Shown here one piece after another: positions 22,435 through 34,751 of a stretch of DNA of 64,000 bases. The notes under the pieces are model-generated. The model worked only from the letters and a program-made list of their open reading frames with translations. It did no database searches and was not told where the DNA came from. This DNA comes from Cerrena zonata (taxonomy: Eukaryota > Basidiomycota > Agaricomycetes > Polyporales > Cerrenaceae): positions 1,364,001 through 1,428,000 of the forward strand of contig JASBNA010000003.1 of assembly GCA_038087015.1 (NCBI GenBank). The letters are read 5' to 3'. Every line of letters begins with the position of its first letter. Position 1 is the stretch's first letter. Made by a program: the position numbers and the translations under genes.

Positions 22435-25415
22435 CTAAGCAGGCGTCGCAGGTTCAACTTTGTCACCCTGGATCCCAAATCGGTTGGCCCCAGGCAACGT
22501 CCTACCAGCGCTGCCAACCCATCGCCAAACACGCATTTCATCACCACCCTCGACTTCCTCGAGATTGGTTCTCACGTTCGCGTTGCCTTCGACAACACGT
22601 TCAACACCTCCCCATAGCCGCTTACGGACACTGACGGAGTGTTCATCTTGAAGAACAAGATCTCGGAGTTGCAGGGAAGAAAGGAATGGTTGCGGTGCAC
22701 TGATAGGATCCGTGTGGTGTGCCAGTTCTTGATTGCGTAACAAATCGAGCGCAACCTGAACGAGAGTAGCGATTCGAGCGTTCTCTACTTCAGCTTGTGC
22801 CCGACGCCGTCGGAAAACTAAGACACTCATTATTAAGAGGAGAGTGCCTGCAGGACAATACAAGCAAGGAGTTACGGTCAGTCAGATGCCGCATGACGAA
22901 GGAGATGAGGCAAGCTTACTGATGATTTGTTTTTGCCACTCAAACCATGACTCGCGGGCCTTGACGCGGAGCGAGCATGTCCAATCCATCTGCGGAGTTC
23001 GGTGAGCGAGGTAACGCTTGCCCCTGTAAGATAATCATGAGGGCCAACTCCTAAATCAACTGAGACAAGTTGCTTACTCTGCATCCTCGCCAACTATGAC
23101 GCCGCCATATTGCACAATCTGTTGCACAGCTTCGTTGAAAGTGTCCTCAAATGTGTCAAGGAGATGCGCCTGAAAAATGAGTTGAGTTCTGTCGGATCGA
23201 AAGCACGTTTCAATAATTTGTAGATGTCACTTACGGCCGTTTTGCTCCTAATGGAATCCTTTAATTCGTCGATCTGCAAACCCCACTTTCTGACCTCTTC
23301 GGGCTCTGACGCTGATGGTTTCATAGACACTTCACCAGCACAAAGTCTACGACCTCGTTCCTGCGCTAGAATAGATTCTACCGCCCGGCCGAGGACGCCG
23401 ATATGCCTTCTTCTCCTAGGGTCTTCGATACATCTGGGAGAAAAGGCGACCGGGACCAACGCCAGGGATTCCATCGAGAACTAAAGAGATGTACTTGTAT
23501 AGGAGTTGGGAAACCGAGAGATTGGCATCTGGGATATCCGAAAGATAAGGGAGTGAATAGGACTGTTGTGCGTTAGAGGTGGCGGGAGAGGGGCTGATTG
23601 GCAAGCGAAGGAAGATCAAGGCAGGGTGTGGGCGAATAAGGAAACCGGTTTCACAAGTCATTGTGGAGGGCGTGCAGGTGGCGTGTGGCGGACATTTCGC
23701 ACAGGAAGAAGGATGAGGAACGGGAAGGATGGGTAGGGGCGGACAAGGTTCACTCTTGACAAGTTGTCCCTCCGGCACCATGTCGTCGTTACTCGATTGC
23801 GCAGGTGTCTGGGTTGGTACAGGCGAATGAATTGAATCCGTGACATACGGCATGTCATCGGGATAAAGTAGGGTGCTGTTCGCCTTGTTGCAACTCTCTA
23901 TCGCGGCCCATCTAGCTCTAGATACCTCCAGAATAGCGTTCGTGGATTTGCCAGTTTCGCAGAAGCCAAGCGGCGCAGACTCCTGCTTAAAATTGAACAA
24001 GAGACTTCCTCCTGTTAACAATAAAACGGCAATGAAAATTCGCAGGATCAACGGCATGGGAGGCGCATCCAGTTCCTGCTCTGAATCTCGTCGCACCACC
24101 TGTCCGCCGTCGGCAATTCGTTTCGAGACTGCCAGTACTTGCTCTCGGCCTTCTGCAAGTTGTTCCTCTGATCCATCGTCAGCTTCCTCGTGGTCAACCT
24201 CAGGCTCTGCTTCGGTTTCAATAGGGACGTCATTATTGACGGGTTCTTCCTCGAAGTTGAACTGAGGAGCTTCTAGTTTAGCTTCCAGGGTCTGGGATTG
24301 GGATTGGGAACCAGGTTCCGTCATTTCTTCAACATCATCTGGAATTTCAATAACTTTCCTATCCCTATACGGGACAGGTGTTCTAAGTGATCTCTTCGCT
24401 GTCTCGCGGGAGACACCTGGAGGTAATTCGGGTTCGAACGAACTTTCTGGAGGCTTGACACTTGGAGCTTTGTGACTCTCAGGCTTAGCTCTGGACTTTC
24501 CCTTGGGTTTACTAGGAGAGTCAGGTGGTGCGGACATCGACTTGCGAGATCGAAGAGGAGGCATGGCACTAGATCGACGTGTTCGTGGGCGGACGGGAGA
24601 GGGTTTGGCAGGTGACGAAGATTCTGCGCCTGACTGGAAGATATTATTATCCTCCCATCCTGAGTCTTCAGTATGTCGAGATTCCGAGACACGGCGAGCT
24701 TGACTTCCAGCATCGGCGGACTATTAAAGTTAGGTACTATCATGTTACCCACATGTCCCTTAGATATATTAACCATCTAGACTCACACTCTTCTTGTTCC
24801 TGCTGACTTTACGGACTGGCAGTTCTTCTGGTTCACTTTCTTCAACTAGGACAGGTTGACTGGGTTTCGTTGGTCTTCTACGAGAGGGACCGCCCAAAGC
24901 CGGTTCGGCAGTCGATCGGCGACGTTTAGGCTAGAACAGATGGATAGCATATATTGGCAAACGGAGATGAAAAATGACAGAAACATGTGCATACAGGTTC
25001 AGGTCTCTCAAGATCTTCCGAGGGAGTTTGAGAAGGTGCTCGAGAAAGGCGTCTCGAAGATCTCCTGACAGGCTGAGGACAACGTGCATCAGAGAAACTG
25101 AATTTGCCCTGAAGTAATTGACCTTCGTACCTGGGCTTCATTAAGAGGTCTTCCAGTTACCCCGTCAGTAATTCCATCGTCACTTGCAATGCTATTCTCC
25201 CGTTTGAGACGTTGTTTCTTGAACTTATTCCCCTTGGGTTTGACTTCCTCGTTGAAAAGTTGGATAAGTTTCGCCTTCGTGTATTGGGAGGGGTAATTGA
25301 TGTTGTGGAAACCAAAGATGCCCAACAGTTGTGCAACGGTCAATGATGCCGGGTCAAACGTTGGTTCGAGGTATTCCCCGAGCGAGATGACCTGAGCAGC
25401 AGTAAGTCTAGACAT
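22435..25415 (-). CDS. HEH1: Inner nuclear membrane protein Heh1/Src1 (MAN1-type)
   Basis: This LEM-family protein anchors chromatin at the inner nuclear membrane and recruits ESCRT to defective nuclear pores. The gene reads from the ATG at 25415 (MSRLTAAQVISLGEYLEP) to the TAG at 22435. The N-terminal HeH/LEM-like fold covers about residues 1-55 (LTVAQLLGIFGFHNINYPSQ, YTKAKLIQLFNEEVKPK). Basic Ser-rich sequence with NLS-like clusters (PKRRRSTAEP) and an acidic stretch follow. The first membrane helix is PLILRIFIAVLLLTGGSLLF. The lumenal part has a Cys-rich motif (CAKCPPHATCTPSTMTC), then the MSC region begins (CIEDPRRRRHIGVLGRAVES). A second membrane helix (GTLLLIMSVLVFRRRRA) leads to a C-terminal winged-helix-like domain (LRDLVLQDEHSVSVRKRLWG). 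Domain order matches the family exactly. Confidence 0.9.
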
Positions 25416-25716
25416 TTTAACCAAAACCCGTGCTCGTTGTGTCGGTCGATGAGCACGAGGAGATAGCGAGGGTGGCCGCGATGATGAGAGTCGTGTTCAA
25501 GCGTCCCGGACGTGTTTTTCTCACGCAGCGCGCTCGCGTACCTCTAAACAACACGAGCCCACAAAGTCACGTGTTCACTTTTAGTTCGAGCAAGCAGCAC
25601 AGCTTGCCACAAGTTTATGGTTGTATGCGTTCAGTTTAGGGGTATGACGTGCAGAAGACAAGTTTCCATGTTATTTAAATAGGTCAAAATGAGATATCCA
25701 GAACATTTGCTACCGT
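25416..25716. other. Spacer between HEH1 start and SQR stop
   Basis: Tandem same-strand spacing of 301 bp. It must hold the HEH1 promoter and the 3' UTR of the quinone oxidoreductase gene. No other feature is visible. Confidence 0.5.
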
Positions 25717-27467
25717 TTACTGAGAAGCGGGAAACTTAGGTCGGAAGATACCGTTGCTACCGTACCACTTTCCGCCAAGCTGCAAGTTCAACAGTCAGAC
25801 CATTATGATATTTATCAGACGACAAATAGATGGTGCTTACCATGAGATTCCAGTAAGCCCATGGGAAAAGATCCTTCTTGAGGTGATAGAAAAGGCGTCT
25901 TGGCGTGGCCTGATCACCCAAGTAATTGGCGAAAGTCTCCTTAGGCTCGCCGCCGTACTTGAACTCGGCAAGCAATAGTTGACCGTAGCCAGTCAAAAGC
26001 TGTGTTAGTAGTTTTAGACTTGAATCGAATTGAAACGACAAGGGGAATACGGACCGGACAGCTAGTATAACCATCGTACTTGGCGCCAGCAACCTTGCCA
26101 GTGTCAACGACGGAGAACAAATTTTCAGTCAAAACTGGTGCCTCGCTGGTGACAGCAGCGGCAGTCTTTGACGTCGGGAGACTAGAGCAATCGCCTAAAG
26201 ACCAAACGTTACCGAATTCGGGCTTGACATGTCTCAAAGTCTCTTTATCAACAGCCACCCAACCAGCCTCATCTGCGAGCGGCGAGTTCTTGATTACATC
26301 AGGGGGACCCATGGGCGGAACAACGTGCAGAAGTGTGTAATCAACATCAACGGTGGTGCCATCGGCCTTCTTGAAAGTCGCCTTACGGTTCGCGGGATCG
26401 ACTCCTACAAGATTGTGTTGGAAGTTCCCTGCAACACCGCGCTCAACACGGAGTTTTTCCAGAACGTCTGCGTATTTCTTAACGGCGAACATAGAAGGCA
26501 TGCCACTCCAGAATTCGACGTTAACATTGTTCCCTCGATTGGTCTTCTGATAACGATCCCAAGCCATCCACATGATTTTCTGGGGGGCTGCGGTCACAAT
26601 CAGCTTAGTAGGGTTTTAGCCTAGAAGAGAACGTTTAAGGCGTACCGCCAGCACACTTCACAACGCCGGCCGGCTGGGTAAAGATAGCCTTTCCAGACCT
26701 CAAAGCGTCAATATCATACCAAACCTTGTCCGCCGTATCATATGAGTAGATGGAAGAAACGCCTGAAGACGGGTCCGCAAGGGCCTTAGGCAATCCAGCA
26801 ATCCCATCCCAGTTGATCTTTAGACCAGTGGCGACGATAAGGTTTTCGTATGAAATAGTTCGCCCAGTGGTTGTAGTGACGGAGTTGGAAGTTGGTGAGA
26901 AAGTTTGACGTTCTCAGGGATATGCGCAAGATGCTGAGGGATGAGGGACTTCAATGGGCGCCGTGTATCAGTCTTCTTGAGAAGCCCAGCACCAACAAGC
27001 GTCCTAGATGACAGCAAACGTCATGAGGATCTAATACAGTTGTCATGCGACATGTGGAATACATACCATCCGGGCTGCAAAAAGCAAGTGTAAAGATGTA
27101 AGCATCGTCGGACCTTGATAGAACAGACACGGAGAAAGACAAGCGCTACGAACCTGGTAATAGTGGTACTCGGCAGCGTCCAAGATTGCAATATCGCCTT
27201 CGCTGAGAGCTTTGCCTGCAGCTCGGAACCGATTGTATATCTGGTTCGCAACAGTCAAACCACCGGCCCCTGAGTCAACCAAATCATTCAAATACAAATG
27301 GAGAAGGAGGTTACAAATTCAGAGAAAGTCAGTTACCGTCAAGATAAGTGGAGGACGAATTCAAATAACGCACCCGCGCCGACAACCACGATTTTGTACT
27401 TATCCTTGTCCGCGGCAGCAGCTGCAGTGCTCGCCCGTCTCACGCTCGTCGCCAAGGATCTCATCAT
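25717..27467 (-). CDS. Sulfide:quinone oxidoreductase, mitochondrial
   Basis: This flavoprotein oxidises hydrogen sulfide to a persulfide and passes electrons to ubiquinone at the inner mitochondrial membrane (HMT2/SQR family). The ATG at 27467 opens a typical presequence (MMRSLATSVRRASTAAAAA). The FAD Rossmann motif KIVVVGAGAGGLTVANQIY is formed by splicing over a 5' intron. Then come ILDAAEYHYYQPGWTLVGAG, YENLIVATGLKINWDGIAGL and the C-terminal GNVWSLGDCSSLPTSKTAAA. Both redox cysteines of the eukaryotic type are present: the Cys in GVVKCAGAPQKIMW and the Cys in YTSCPLLTGYGQLLLAEF. The protein ends RPKFPASQ with TAA at 25717-25719, about 440 aa, normal for the family. Confidence 0.92.
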
Positions 27468-28766
27468 GGTGCTCGTGTGTGCAGCCAACATGGCCTACAA
27501 CTTGGGCTTTTACGTTTTACTGAAGCGTTAAGGAGTGTCCCACGCAGCAGGTGGTGTTTCGGAAGAGAAGAGAATGACAGAAGTTCTGGCGCGAAAGGAA
27601 ATATATGCCATTGAAAAATTCGGAATTCGGGGTTGGTAGGGGCTGCTTGAAAGCGTTCTGCAGCAGGGCGCCAATGCAGAAATGACGAAAGACTGTCGAC
27701 TTTTAGCTTGCCTGGAACTACCACGATCGACAAAACTTTGCTCAACATATATCTACCACCCCCTCGCACAAACTTTTACAATTTCCTGCGATTCATTTGT
27801 CGCAAAGCTGTCTCTTTTTAAATGACAGTGGTCCTTTCATCGCTGAAAGTCGTGGCGCCTACTGTTCGGAAATGTACAGTCCAGGTCACTCTATCGTGTA
27901 CTTCTCTCTCAAGCACCCCAGCTGCCATCACATGCGGCATAGGCACGATCCTCCAGCCTCCAAGCTTCGATGACATATCTTCATGAATGCTATGCGTATA
28001 CCGTGAGCGCGAAATAGTGTAAGTAGGGCCCGGGACGACACCCATCAGTCATACGCAGCCTGTCTGTCTGTCGTTCGACGTTCAACGACATTCATCTATC
28101 TGCTTGTGACAGATGGGGCTGTTCTACAACCTCTCGATATCCTCCCTCTTTGTACGCCTGTGTTCTCGCACCGACTCGATACAGGCTCGGGCTCCCCAGA
28201 TAGCCGTAGCCTTTTCGTCATCTCCCATATCTTTCCCAATGCATCCGAGCCGCATTCGAAGTCTGTGGTGGATTTGCTATGGCAACCATTCCAGTCCATC
28301 GAATTAACAAATAGGGACTTCACCTCCCCCGATAAGGAAAATCGATTCTGTGTGTTTCCTTCGAATGATGTGTATTCTGCCCCATCATTTCCGTACGTCT
28401 TTGTTATAAAACCCGGACGTGAGAGAACATGCGTTCGTAGCTGCTTCCCCACTATACCCAGGTTACGTTTTCCTTTCCTTTTACTTCCTTCTCTCTTTTG
28501 CTCTTCCTTCGTTCTTTTTTCGTTCTTTCCTTTGTTTGTCGGATTAAAGCCACATTTTCGGACTCTCCCCCCATTAACTTTCATAGGCCGGTTCTACCCC
28601 TACCACCTTACCCACCTTACCTACATTGTATTTTTGCCAGCAGGCCTGAGCCGCGCAGGCGCAATTGGAAGAAGAAGAATCCGTGAACTTTTTTCGTTCC
28701 GCAGGTCGACGGTCTCCGAGTATCCCTCTGCAAGCAAAGCAATAATTTCATTCCATTACCAGTTGT
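27468..28766. other. Divergent intergenic region with pyrimidine-rich leader
   Basis: The 1.3 kb upstream of both the quinone oxidoreductase (minus) and the Mso1-like gene (plus) have no recognised protein. From about 28440 to 28640 the plus strand is strongly C/T-rich, a common feature just before transcription starts in basidiomycetes. A plus-strand open frame from 28106 runs through this leader and into the next gene in another frame; I regard it as chance. Confidence 0.5.
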
Positions 28767-30206
28767 ATGGAACAGACTTCTCGCCCACGACCTCGTGTTG
28801 GGCTTCCTTCGAGTCCAGCTCCCCGCTCGAGGTCCCTATCTGCCCGAGTTCCTTCCCAGGATATCCCGCCACGCCCGAGCAGTGCGGCAACCCAACGGAG
28901 TCGCACATTCACTGCAACTACCAGCACCAGCGCACCTCCGGTACCACAATTACCTCATCAGCTTAGGCCTCAGCGGTCTTTGGTGAATATTCCGCTAGCA
29001 TATAATGCAAATGCTAGTGCTCGACTCCCCGAGATAAGGCGTATTACCCGTGTACCACCACCGCCTCTTCCTGTGGAAAAATCCCCGGTGCCTGACGACG
29101 AAGAGAATTTGGCTTCTGAATTCAATCGCAAGGGTTCAGTTTCTTCCTTGGCTTCCTCCGCCTCTACCTCTTCACGTGCTTCCGCTACCTCCAGTTCATC
29201 ATCCTTGTTCAGTTCAAAGTCGCCACTGAGTGCAACTTCATCTACTACGAGCTTAGAAGATGAGGCATATGTGCCAAAACGGGCGGCTCCGAGTCCATCA
29301 AAGGTTGCCCCAGGCTTTGGCACGGCGCTTTGGAGCCGGGTCGCAGTGGTTGCGGAGAACTTGACAGTCAGTGTGAGCAAAGCCATCGAGACGAATATTG
29401 CCACCTATTCCGGTGAAGGTACGTTGATCATCATATCATATATTTCTTTGAGAAAATCAAAAACTAAAGTAACGATTTCGTTTTTGATTTACTTCGATTG
29501 AACAGCCACACCACCCGGCCAGGAGTCTCGACTTACTCGTGCCATGAAAGAGTATCACATTTCGAAAGCCCGAGAACCTTCTGATTTGCCAGGATGGCTC
29601 TTTGAAGAGAAGGATCGAGGTGTGATTGGCCGACTCAAAGTCATGAATGCTTCTCCTGAAGACAATTTGTCGAGACCGTCGTCAGCAACTCCGTCTACAC
29701 CGCCTATCTCTACCAATGTTGACCGTCTGTCGACAAGCAGGCCGTTGCCTTCTCCATGGGAGAATGAATCCCGTCAGACGGATTTAGTTGCGCCAATTCC
29801 GCGACTTCCTCAGAATAACACTTTCCCATTAGTTCCGCGGTCGAGGCCAACTACACCCGCTCCTCGATTTGTCACATCTTCGACGGTTGCTCAACCTGTT
29901 CCAAAGCGAGTTGGGGCACCGCTGTCGATGTTGGGTGCCCAGCAGCCATCGAACGCTCGTGTTCGGTTTGTTGAACAAATTCATCCCAGACAATCACCAG
30001 TTGATGGTTTGGGCTCGAACAGAGCAATATCAGAGAGAGGTGGATCTAGCACTGCATATGCAACGCAGCCACCTGCAGGGTTAGCGATGTCTAGGGGAGG
30101 GTCATCAACCCCCGTCAAAGGAGCGCGATTGGGTAGTGTGGACATCAGAGGAAAACGTCCATCTACCCGAGGCTTACCTTCCGGTGTGCGTCCATCCAGA
30201 GTTTAA
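28767..30206 (+). CDS. Mso1-like, Sec1-binding exocytosis protein (probable)
   Basis: Two exons (28767-29418 and 29506-30206) give about 450 aa. Most of the protein is Ser/Pro/Thr/Arg-rich and probably disordered. The one structured part (about residues 185-255) reads GFGTALWSRVAVVAENLTVS, then KAIETNIATYSGEATPPGQE, then SRLTRAMKEYHISKAREPSD, then LPGWLFEEKDRG. An LW...SVSKA helix followed by a Gly-Gln-Glu-Ser turn and an R(A)xKxYH helix resembles the short Sec1-binding domain of Mso1, which helps Sec1 and Sec4 in vesicle fusion at the plasma membrane. The match is short, so the function is an inference. The intron lies inside this domain. The start is the first ATG after the C/T-rich leader. 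Confidence 0.6.
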
Positions 30207-31502
30207 GACTTTGTAGCTGTGCTGCTTAGAGGTCTACATATTATGAGCATTCTCATGTCTTGGAGACGATTCTTGCTTTCTTGTCGTTATTTGCTTTCCG
30301 TCGTCCCTTTACATATATTACACGTACACATACTGTTGCTTTTTTTCTTCTTGGGTCTCATCTGTGGTCTTTTCAGCCCGAAGTCGGGTTACTAGCTGTT
30401 CGGATACTGTGCTATTAGTGTAGGTGTAGATGTTTATTTCAAGCAATTTACGGGAACTTGAAATAGAATGCCAGAGGAAGTCAAGCTAGAGCAGCAACGT
30501 CTATATATATGACAGAAGAATTACGACGCGGTGGAGAATTTTTATGGATTTTCACAAGGAAATCAGGTGCGAGGCCGTCACTCACAAAAGTTGCGCCCAC
30601 GGTTGTGTGATATTGGTGTTCATCTGCCATGGAGCATCAATCAGAAATGAAAGACAGGCGAATGCTGGGAGAGCTAGTCAGTAGTGTTCACTGCCGATAT
30701 CCTTAGAGGACAGCTGGCGTGCCACAGGTCTGGTTTGTGCTGAGAGCTTGCTGTTTGAGATGGCGTTTCGGTAGCCAATCAAGAGAGATGATGTGAGCTT
30801 GGATGAGCCGCATTTGCCCGCCGAGATCAAAATCATGATGAATTGTACCAGAAGAGGAGGGGCTTGTGATCCTTTCCAGGACAATGGGGGTCGTGATGGC
30901 GTTGCAAAGTCGGGGGTCTGGGGATGATGAAATGGGAGGGCAGGCAGTTGGGTGGCAGGGGAGCTCGGGCAGGCAGCGCAACGAACGATAAGAGTACGAA
31001 TTGGGACAGGCCAGGCTTCTATTTCTGTCCTAAGCGTTGTTATGCCCTGGAAATAGAGCACAAGGCCTGCTCCCATTGGCTCCCGTCCTGATGCCCACAC
31101 TCAGGGCTCGACGGTTTCTATGGTAAATCCTATAGGCGCGCCGGGAATCTGCTCCCTCTCGGGCTATAATACCTTGCGTAGCCCCCTCGCCTTTTCTCAT
31201 CCTTTCCCTTCCTCCTTGCCTCTTTCCCCTCCCTTCGTTTCTTCCCTCTCTATCTTAGTCGAGTAGATTCTCGACTACATTCGTTCTCTCGGGGTATGTT
31301 TCCCCGCATTTTCTTCTAATTACACATCGCTAACCCCGACTCTGCAGATCACACCCTCTTTGATAGAGATACCAACTGCAAATTTCCTCTGGGAGGTTTC
31401 ACCAGCAGTCCGACGACTACCACACCTCGACGGTTAACTTTACTCCTAGCTCTAACTAAATCTCTTCAAAACTTCAACTTTTAACAAACAAAGCCTTCTA
31501 TC
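30207..31502. promoter_or_regulatory. Upstream region of the cupredoxin gene
   Basis: A TATAAT-like box lies at 31165-31170, followed by a strong C/T tract (about 31180-31260) and a probable 5' UTR intron (31294-31347) with donor GTATGT, branch-like CTAAC and acceptor TGCAG. This is the layout of a strong, regulated promoter. The part before 30700 should be the 3' UTR of the Mso1-like gene. An open minus-strand frame at 30678-31100 has no family similarity. Confidence 0.4.
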
Positions 31503-32976
31503 ATGGTTTTCATCGCTCCCTTCATTGGCGCCGTCGCCCTCTTTGCTGGTTACGCTTCTGCTCTCCCTCGTCCCGACAGCGCAGTCGGACAGGAAGTTGC
31601 TGTCTCTGCACCCAACGGTATTGTCCTCTCGGATACCGTAGAGCTCGCTTCGTAAGTGATCTTAGTTTCGCTCAAGCAACTAAGTCTCAACTTTGAAATA
31701 CAGGCAATCTGCTGCTGAAGCTGCTTCCGCTATGCCTGCATACGCTACCACCACCTCAGCAGACTACTCAGCTGCTACGACAGCCGCTTCGTATGGCAGC
31801 CAACCGGCAGCTTACATGCCCGCTGCTACTGAAGCTACTTCCACCTCTGCTGCTTACGCATCCTCGCAGACCTACGGATCTGGCAGCTCGAGCTGGAGCA
31901 ACTCCATGTCTGGCGGTAGCTACGATAGCTGTGTTCAGCGTAAGCAGATTTGATGAAATGTCAATCTCCGCCCACGGTCGCTGATTTGATTGATCCCAAC
32001 TAGAATGTGTCGCTTCGTTCGGCGCTCCCGCTGCTACCTACACTCCCTCGCCAACCCAGGGAAGCTCAGGATCTGGCAGCACCCACACCGTCATCGTCGC
32101 TCCTACTCAGGGTGTCCTCCGTTACATTCCTTTCGCTGTTAATGCATCTGTTGGCGACACCGTCCGTTTCGTCTGGCATGCTAACAACCACACCGTCACC
32201 AAGTCCTCCCAACTCGAGCTTTGCAACAAGACCTCCGACAAGCCATTCGCCTCTGGTACACACGACAAGGACTTCACTTTCGATCAGCTCGTTAACGACA
32301 CCAACCCCACTTTCTACTACTGTGGTACCCCTGGACACTGGTACGTGATATCTTAAAGATGATAAATCAGATGATAGGCAGTGCAGATCCTAACTTGTTT
32401 TGATTGCAGTCAAAAGGGTATGTTCGGTATCATCAACCCTCCTAACGCTGCTGGCGCAAGCACTTCCGTCGGCATGATGATGTCTTCGATCATGCAAAAC
32501 AACACTGATCTCTCTGCCATGTCTTCGTACACCAACTCTGTTGCCGCCAGCGTTCCCGGAGCCAACACCTGGGGTACTAACATGGATATGGCGCAAATGC
32601 CCTCGTGGTCCTACAAGTACATGGCTGAGAACGTCCTGTACGTACTTTTCATGCTCTTCATTTCTGATATTGTATTGACATTTTAACCCATAGCTACGCT
32701 CGTACATTCATGGCCATGAACCCCGACGTCATCACCCAGGACGGTAACATCAACATGGACACCACTGCTCCTCTGATGTTCCCTACTGACTTGTCCACCG
32801 TCAACAACGCTGCTGCTGGTTCCCCAAGCTCTCCTGCAGTCTCTGCCTCCGCGTCGTCAGCATCAGCAACAGCCTCCACCACCGCTGCGGCTAAGACCAA
32901 CGGTGCCAGGTCCACTGCCGTCTCTGGTGGTCTCCTCGCCATCGTTGCTCTCGCAGCTTCCTTCCTTGCTCTCTAA
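31503..32976 (+). CDS. Secreted cupredoxin (phytocyanin-like), probable GPI anchor
   Basis: Five exons (31503-31651, 31704-31939, 32004-32340, 32410-32637, 32694-32976) encode about 410 aa. The N-terminus is a signal peptide (MVFIAPFIGAVALFAGYASA). A Ser/Ala/Thr/Tyr-rich region likely to be O-glycosylated follows, then a cupredoxin domain (about residues 145-230). A full type-1 copper set is visible: His in VRFVWHANNHTVT and Cys, His and Met in YYCGTPGHCQKGMFG. The C-x4-H-x4-M spacing is that of phytocyanins, and the extra Cys after the His can pair with the Cys of LELCNK. A second linker with many Met/Asn leads to a Ser/Ala-rich tail and a hydrophobic C-terminus (GGLLAIVALAASFLAL) typical of a GPI signal. 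The role is probably copper binding or redox at the cell wall; the substrate is unknown. Confidence 0.9.
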
Positions 32977-33654
32977 GCAATGGAAGTGACTTAACCACAC
33001 ATGCTGCTTCGGAACCCATAAGAGGTGGGTTTGGATAGCGTAAAGGATCTGCAAACGGACAACTTTTTCTTTCAACCCTCAGATACCATGACGAGCTAAC
33101 ATTAACGCGCCGAGTGTACCATTCATGTAGAATTCCCCTCGTCTTTGTTTTTTTCCTCACTACGTTTTTTGTTGGATGTTTTTGTTGCACTTATCTTTTT
33201 TAGTTTAGTGCCTAGGACACTTTTTTACTTACCACCCCTCATCGAACTGAATGTCCCTCCTCGTGCATTTGATTCTGTGATCCCCTCCACTACTTCTTCG
33301 ACCTTTTTTTGTTTCTTTTTTTGCTTTCGTTTATTTCCAACTTGTTTGTCGTACTAGCGTACATTACACATCTCGCATGCGAGGAAAGGGCCCTTCCCCA
33401 CTGCTTTGTAGGTAGTTGAGTGGTGTTCAGGAATGAGATCATTAACTACCCCACATATTCTGGTGTCAGTTCCACTGAGTAATTGTATGGCATGAAAGTG
33501 TGTAATTACTTCCGCTGTGTGCAGTGCGGAATGTTGAGTATGTTCGGTCTTAGACTGAAGGTAACTGTGTAAGAATATTTTTTACATCGTAGAAATTACC
33601 CTGTTGGTACAACATCTAATTGTACAGTTGATACACGTTTCGATGTCCTTTACA
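32977..33654. other. Convergent 3' region, cupredoxin / O-methyltransferase
   Basis: T-rich tracts (33145-33350) fit a long 3' UTR of the highly structured cupredoxin gene. No coding sequence recognised. Confidence 0.5.
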
Positions 33655-34751
33655 TCACTGTAAAACAGCATACAAGAAACCATCGTATGCCTTCTCGCCC
33701 ACAGTAGCAATAGTAGTAGCATCAACTTCGCGATCGTTCTTGAGATGCTCAAGCAATTTGCGAATGCCGACACTACTCTCGGACGTATCATTGGGATCCG
33801 CAACTCTTCCCTCACGGACGACGTTGTCAACGATCTAGGTATAAGTGTAAGTAATGGCCAGGACAATGATCACTTTCGTAGAACACTGGTGTCACCGAGC
33901 TTTGGTGCTTTGACTCTCTGGGGACCATCCCCGCCAATCAACAACATCACCCAGATTGGCAGGATCTCGTCTCAACCTATCGACCAAGAACCTCCGAACC
34001 CCCCACAGATTGGCACCATGCTTCGCAGAGCCACCAGTACAACTTCAAGAGAGTTGATAGTAAAATAGAAATAGGATCAACACTCACGACAACGCCACCA
34101 TTCCTAAGCAAACGTTTCGCCTCCAAGAAATAAGTCAAAGTCGACACCTTATCAGCGTCGATGAAGACAAGGTCATAAGGTGGTTCAGCTTTCAACTTGG
34201 CCAGCGATTCCGCTGCGGACCCGACTAGAATTTCGACCTTCTTTGATTGACCGGCATGTTCCAAGTTGGCACGGGCAACCTGGAATGATAGAAGGGAGGT
34301 AAACCTGAGCACTACATAAATACATAGGATACTACAGTGATCACTTACATCTGCGTGCTTCTGTTCTAATTCTGCGGTAACTAGCTTTCCGTCTTCAGGA
34401 AGCGCACGCGCGAGCCAGATAGTTGAGTACCTACATCAAACGAAGACATAGACTGACAGGTGAAACCCATATCAACATTCCAATTGCAGTATACGTACCC
34501 TCCAAGTGTCCCAACCTCGATGATCCTCTTCGCGTTGATAGAACGAGCAATGAGGTTCAGTAACTTCCCCTGAGCAGGACTCACAGCAATAGGCGGAAGC
34601 CCATTATCATCGCTATTCTTTAAAGCAAAGTCAAGAGCTTCATCTTTAGGGATGAGGAAGGAGTTGTGATAATGATCACTTCGTGTCCAATCGTCCCTAC
34701 TAATAGGTGGTTGGAAGGGTTCATAGGCAGAGGGGGTCTGGGTGGACGACA
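33655..34751 (-). CDS. SAM-dependent O-methyltransferase (caffeoyl-CoA/catechol type)
   Basis: Class I O-methyltransferase of the PF01596 type, which methylates hydroxyls on small aromatic molecules with S-adenosylmethionine and usually a divalent metal. It starts at the ATG at 34751 (MSSTQTPSAYEPFQ) and ends in TGA at 33655-33657, about 235 aa, normal length. Visible motifs are the SAM loop IIEVGTLGGYSTIWLAR (formed by splicing), KLLNLIARSINAKR before it, the metal/SAM acidic motif YDLVFIDADK and the second acidic site VVVIVDNVVREG, also formed by splicing. That last splice removes a 253-nt intron (33835-34087), long for this locus. The C-terminus ends AYDGFLYAVLQ. It lies 434 bp downstream of kynureninase on the same strand. 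The substrate cannot be read from sequence. A Met far upstream in the same frame (near 34929) is less likely as start. Confidence 0.88.

Noticed and set aside
28106..28966. 286-codon plus-strand open frame
   Set aside because: It runs through a C/T-rich leader and overlaps the Mso1-like gene in another frame; composition is skewed to Phe/Ser/Pro/Leu and no domain is visible.
30678..31100. 140-codon minus-strand open frame before the cupredoxin gene
   Set aside because: No recognisable motif, and it lies in the expected promoter of the cupredoxin gene.
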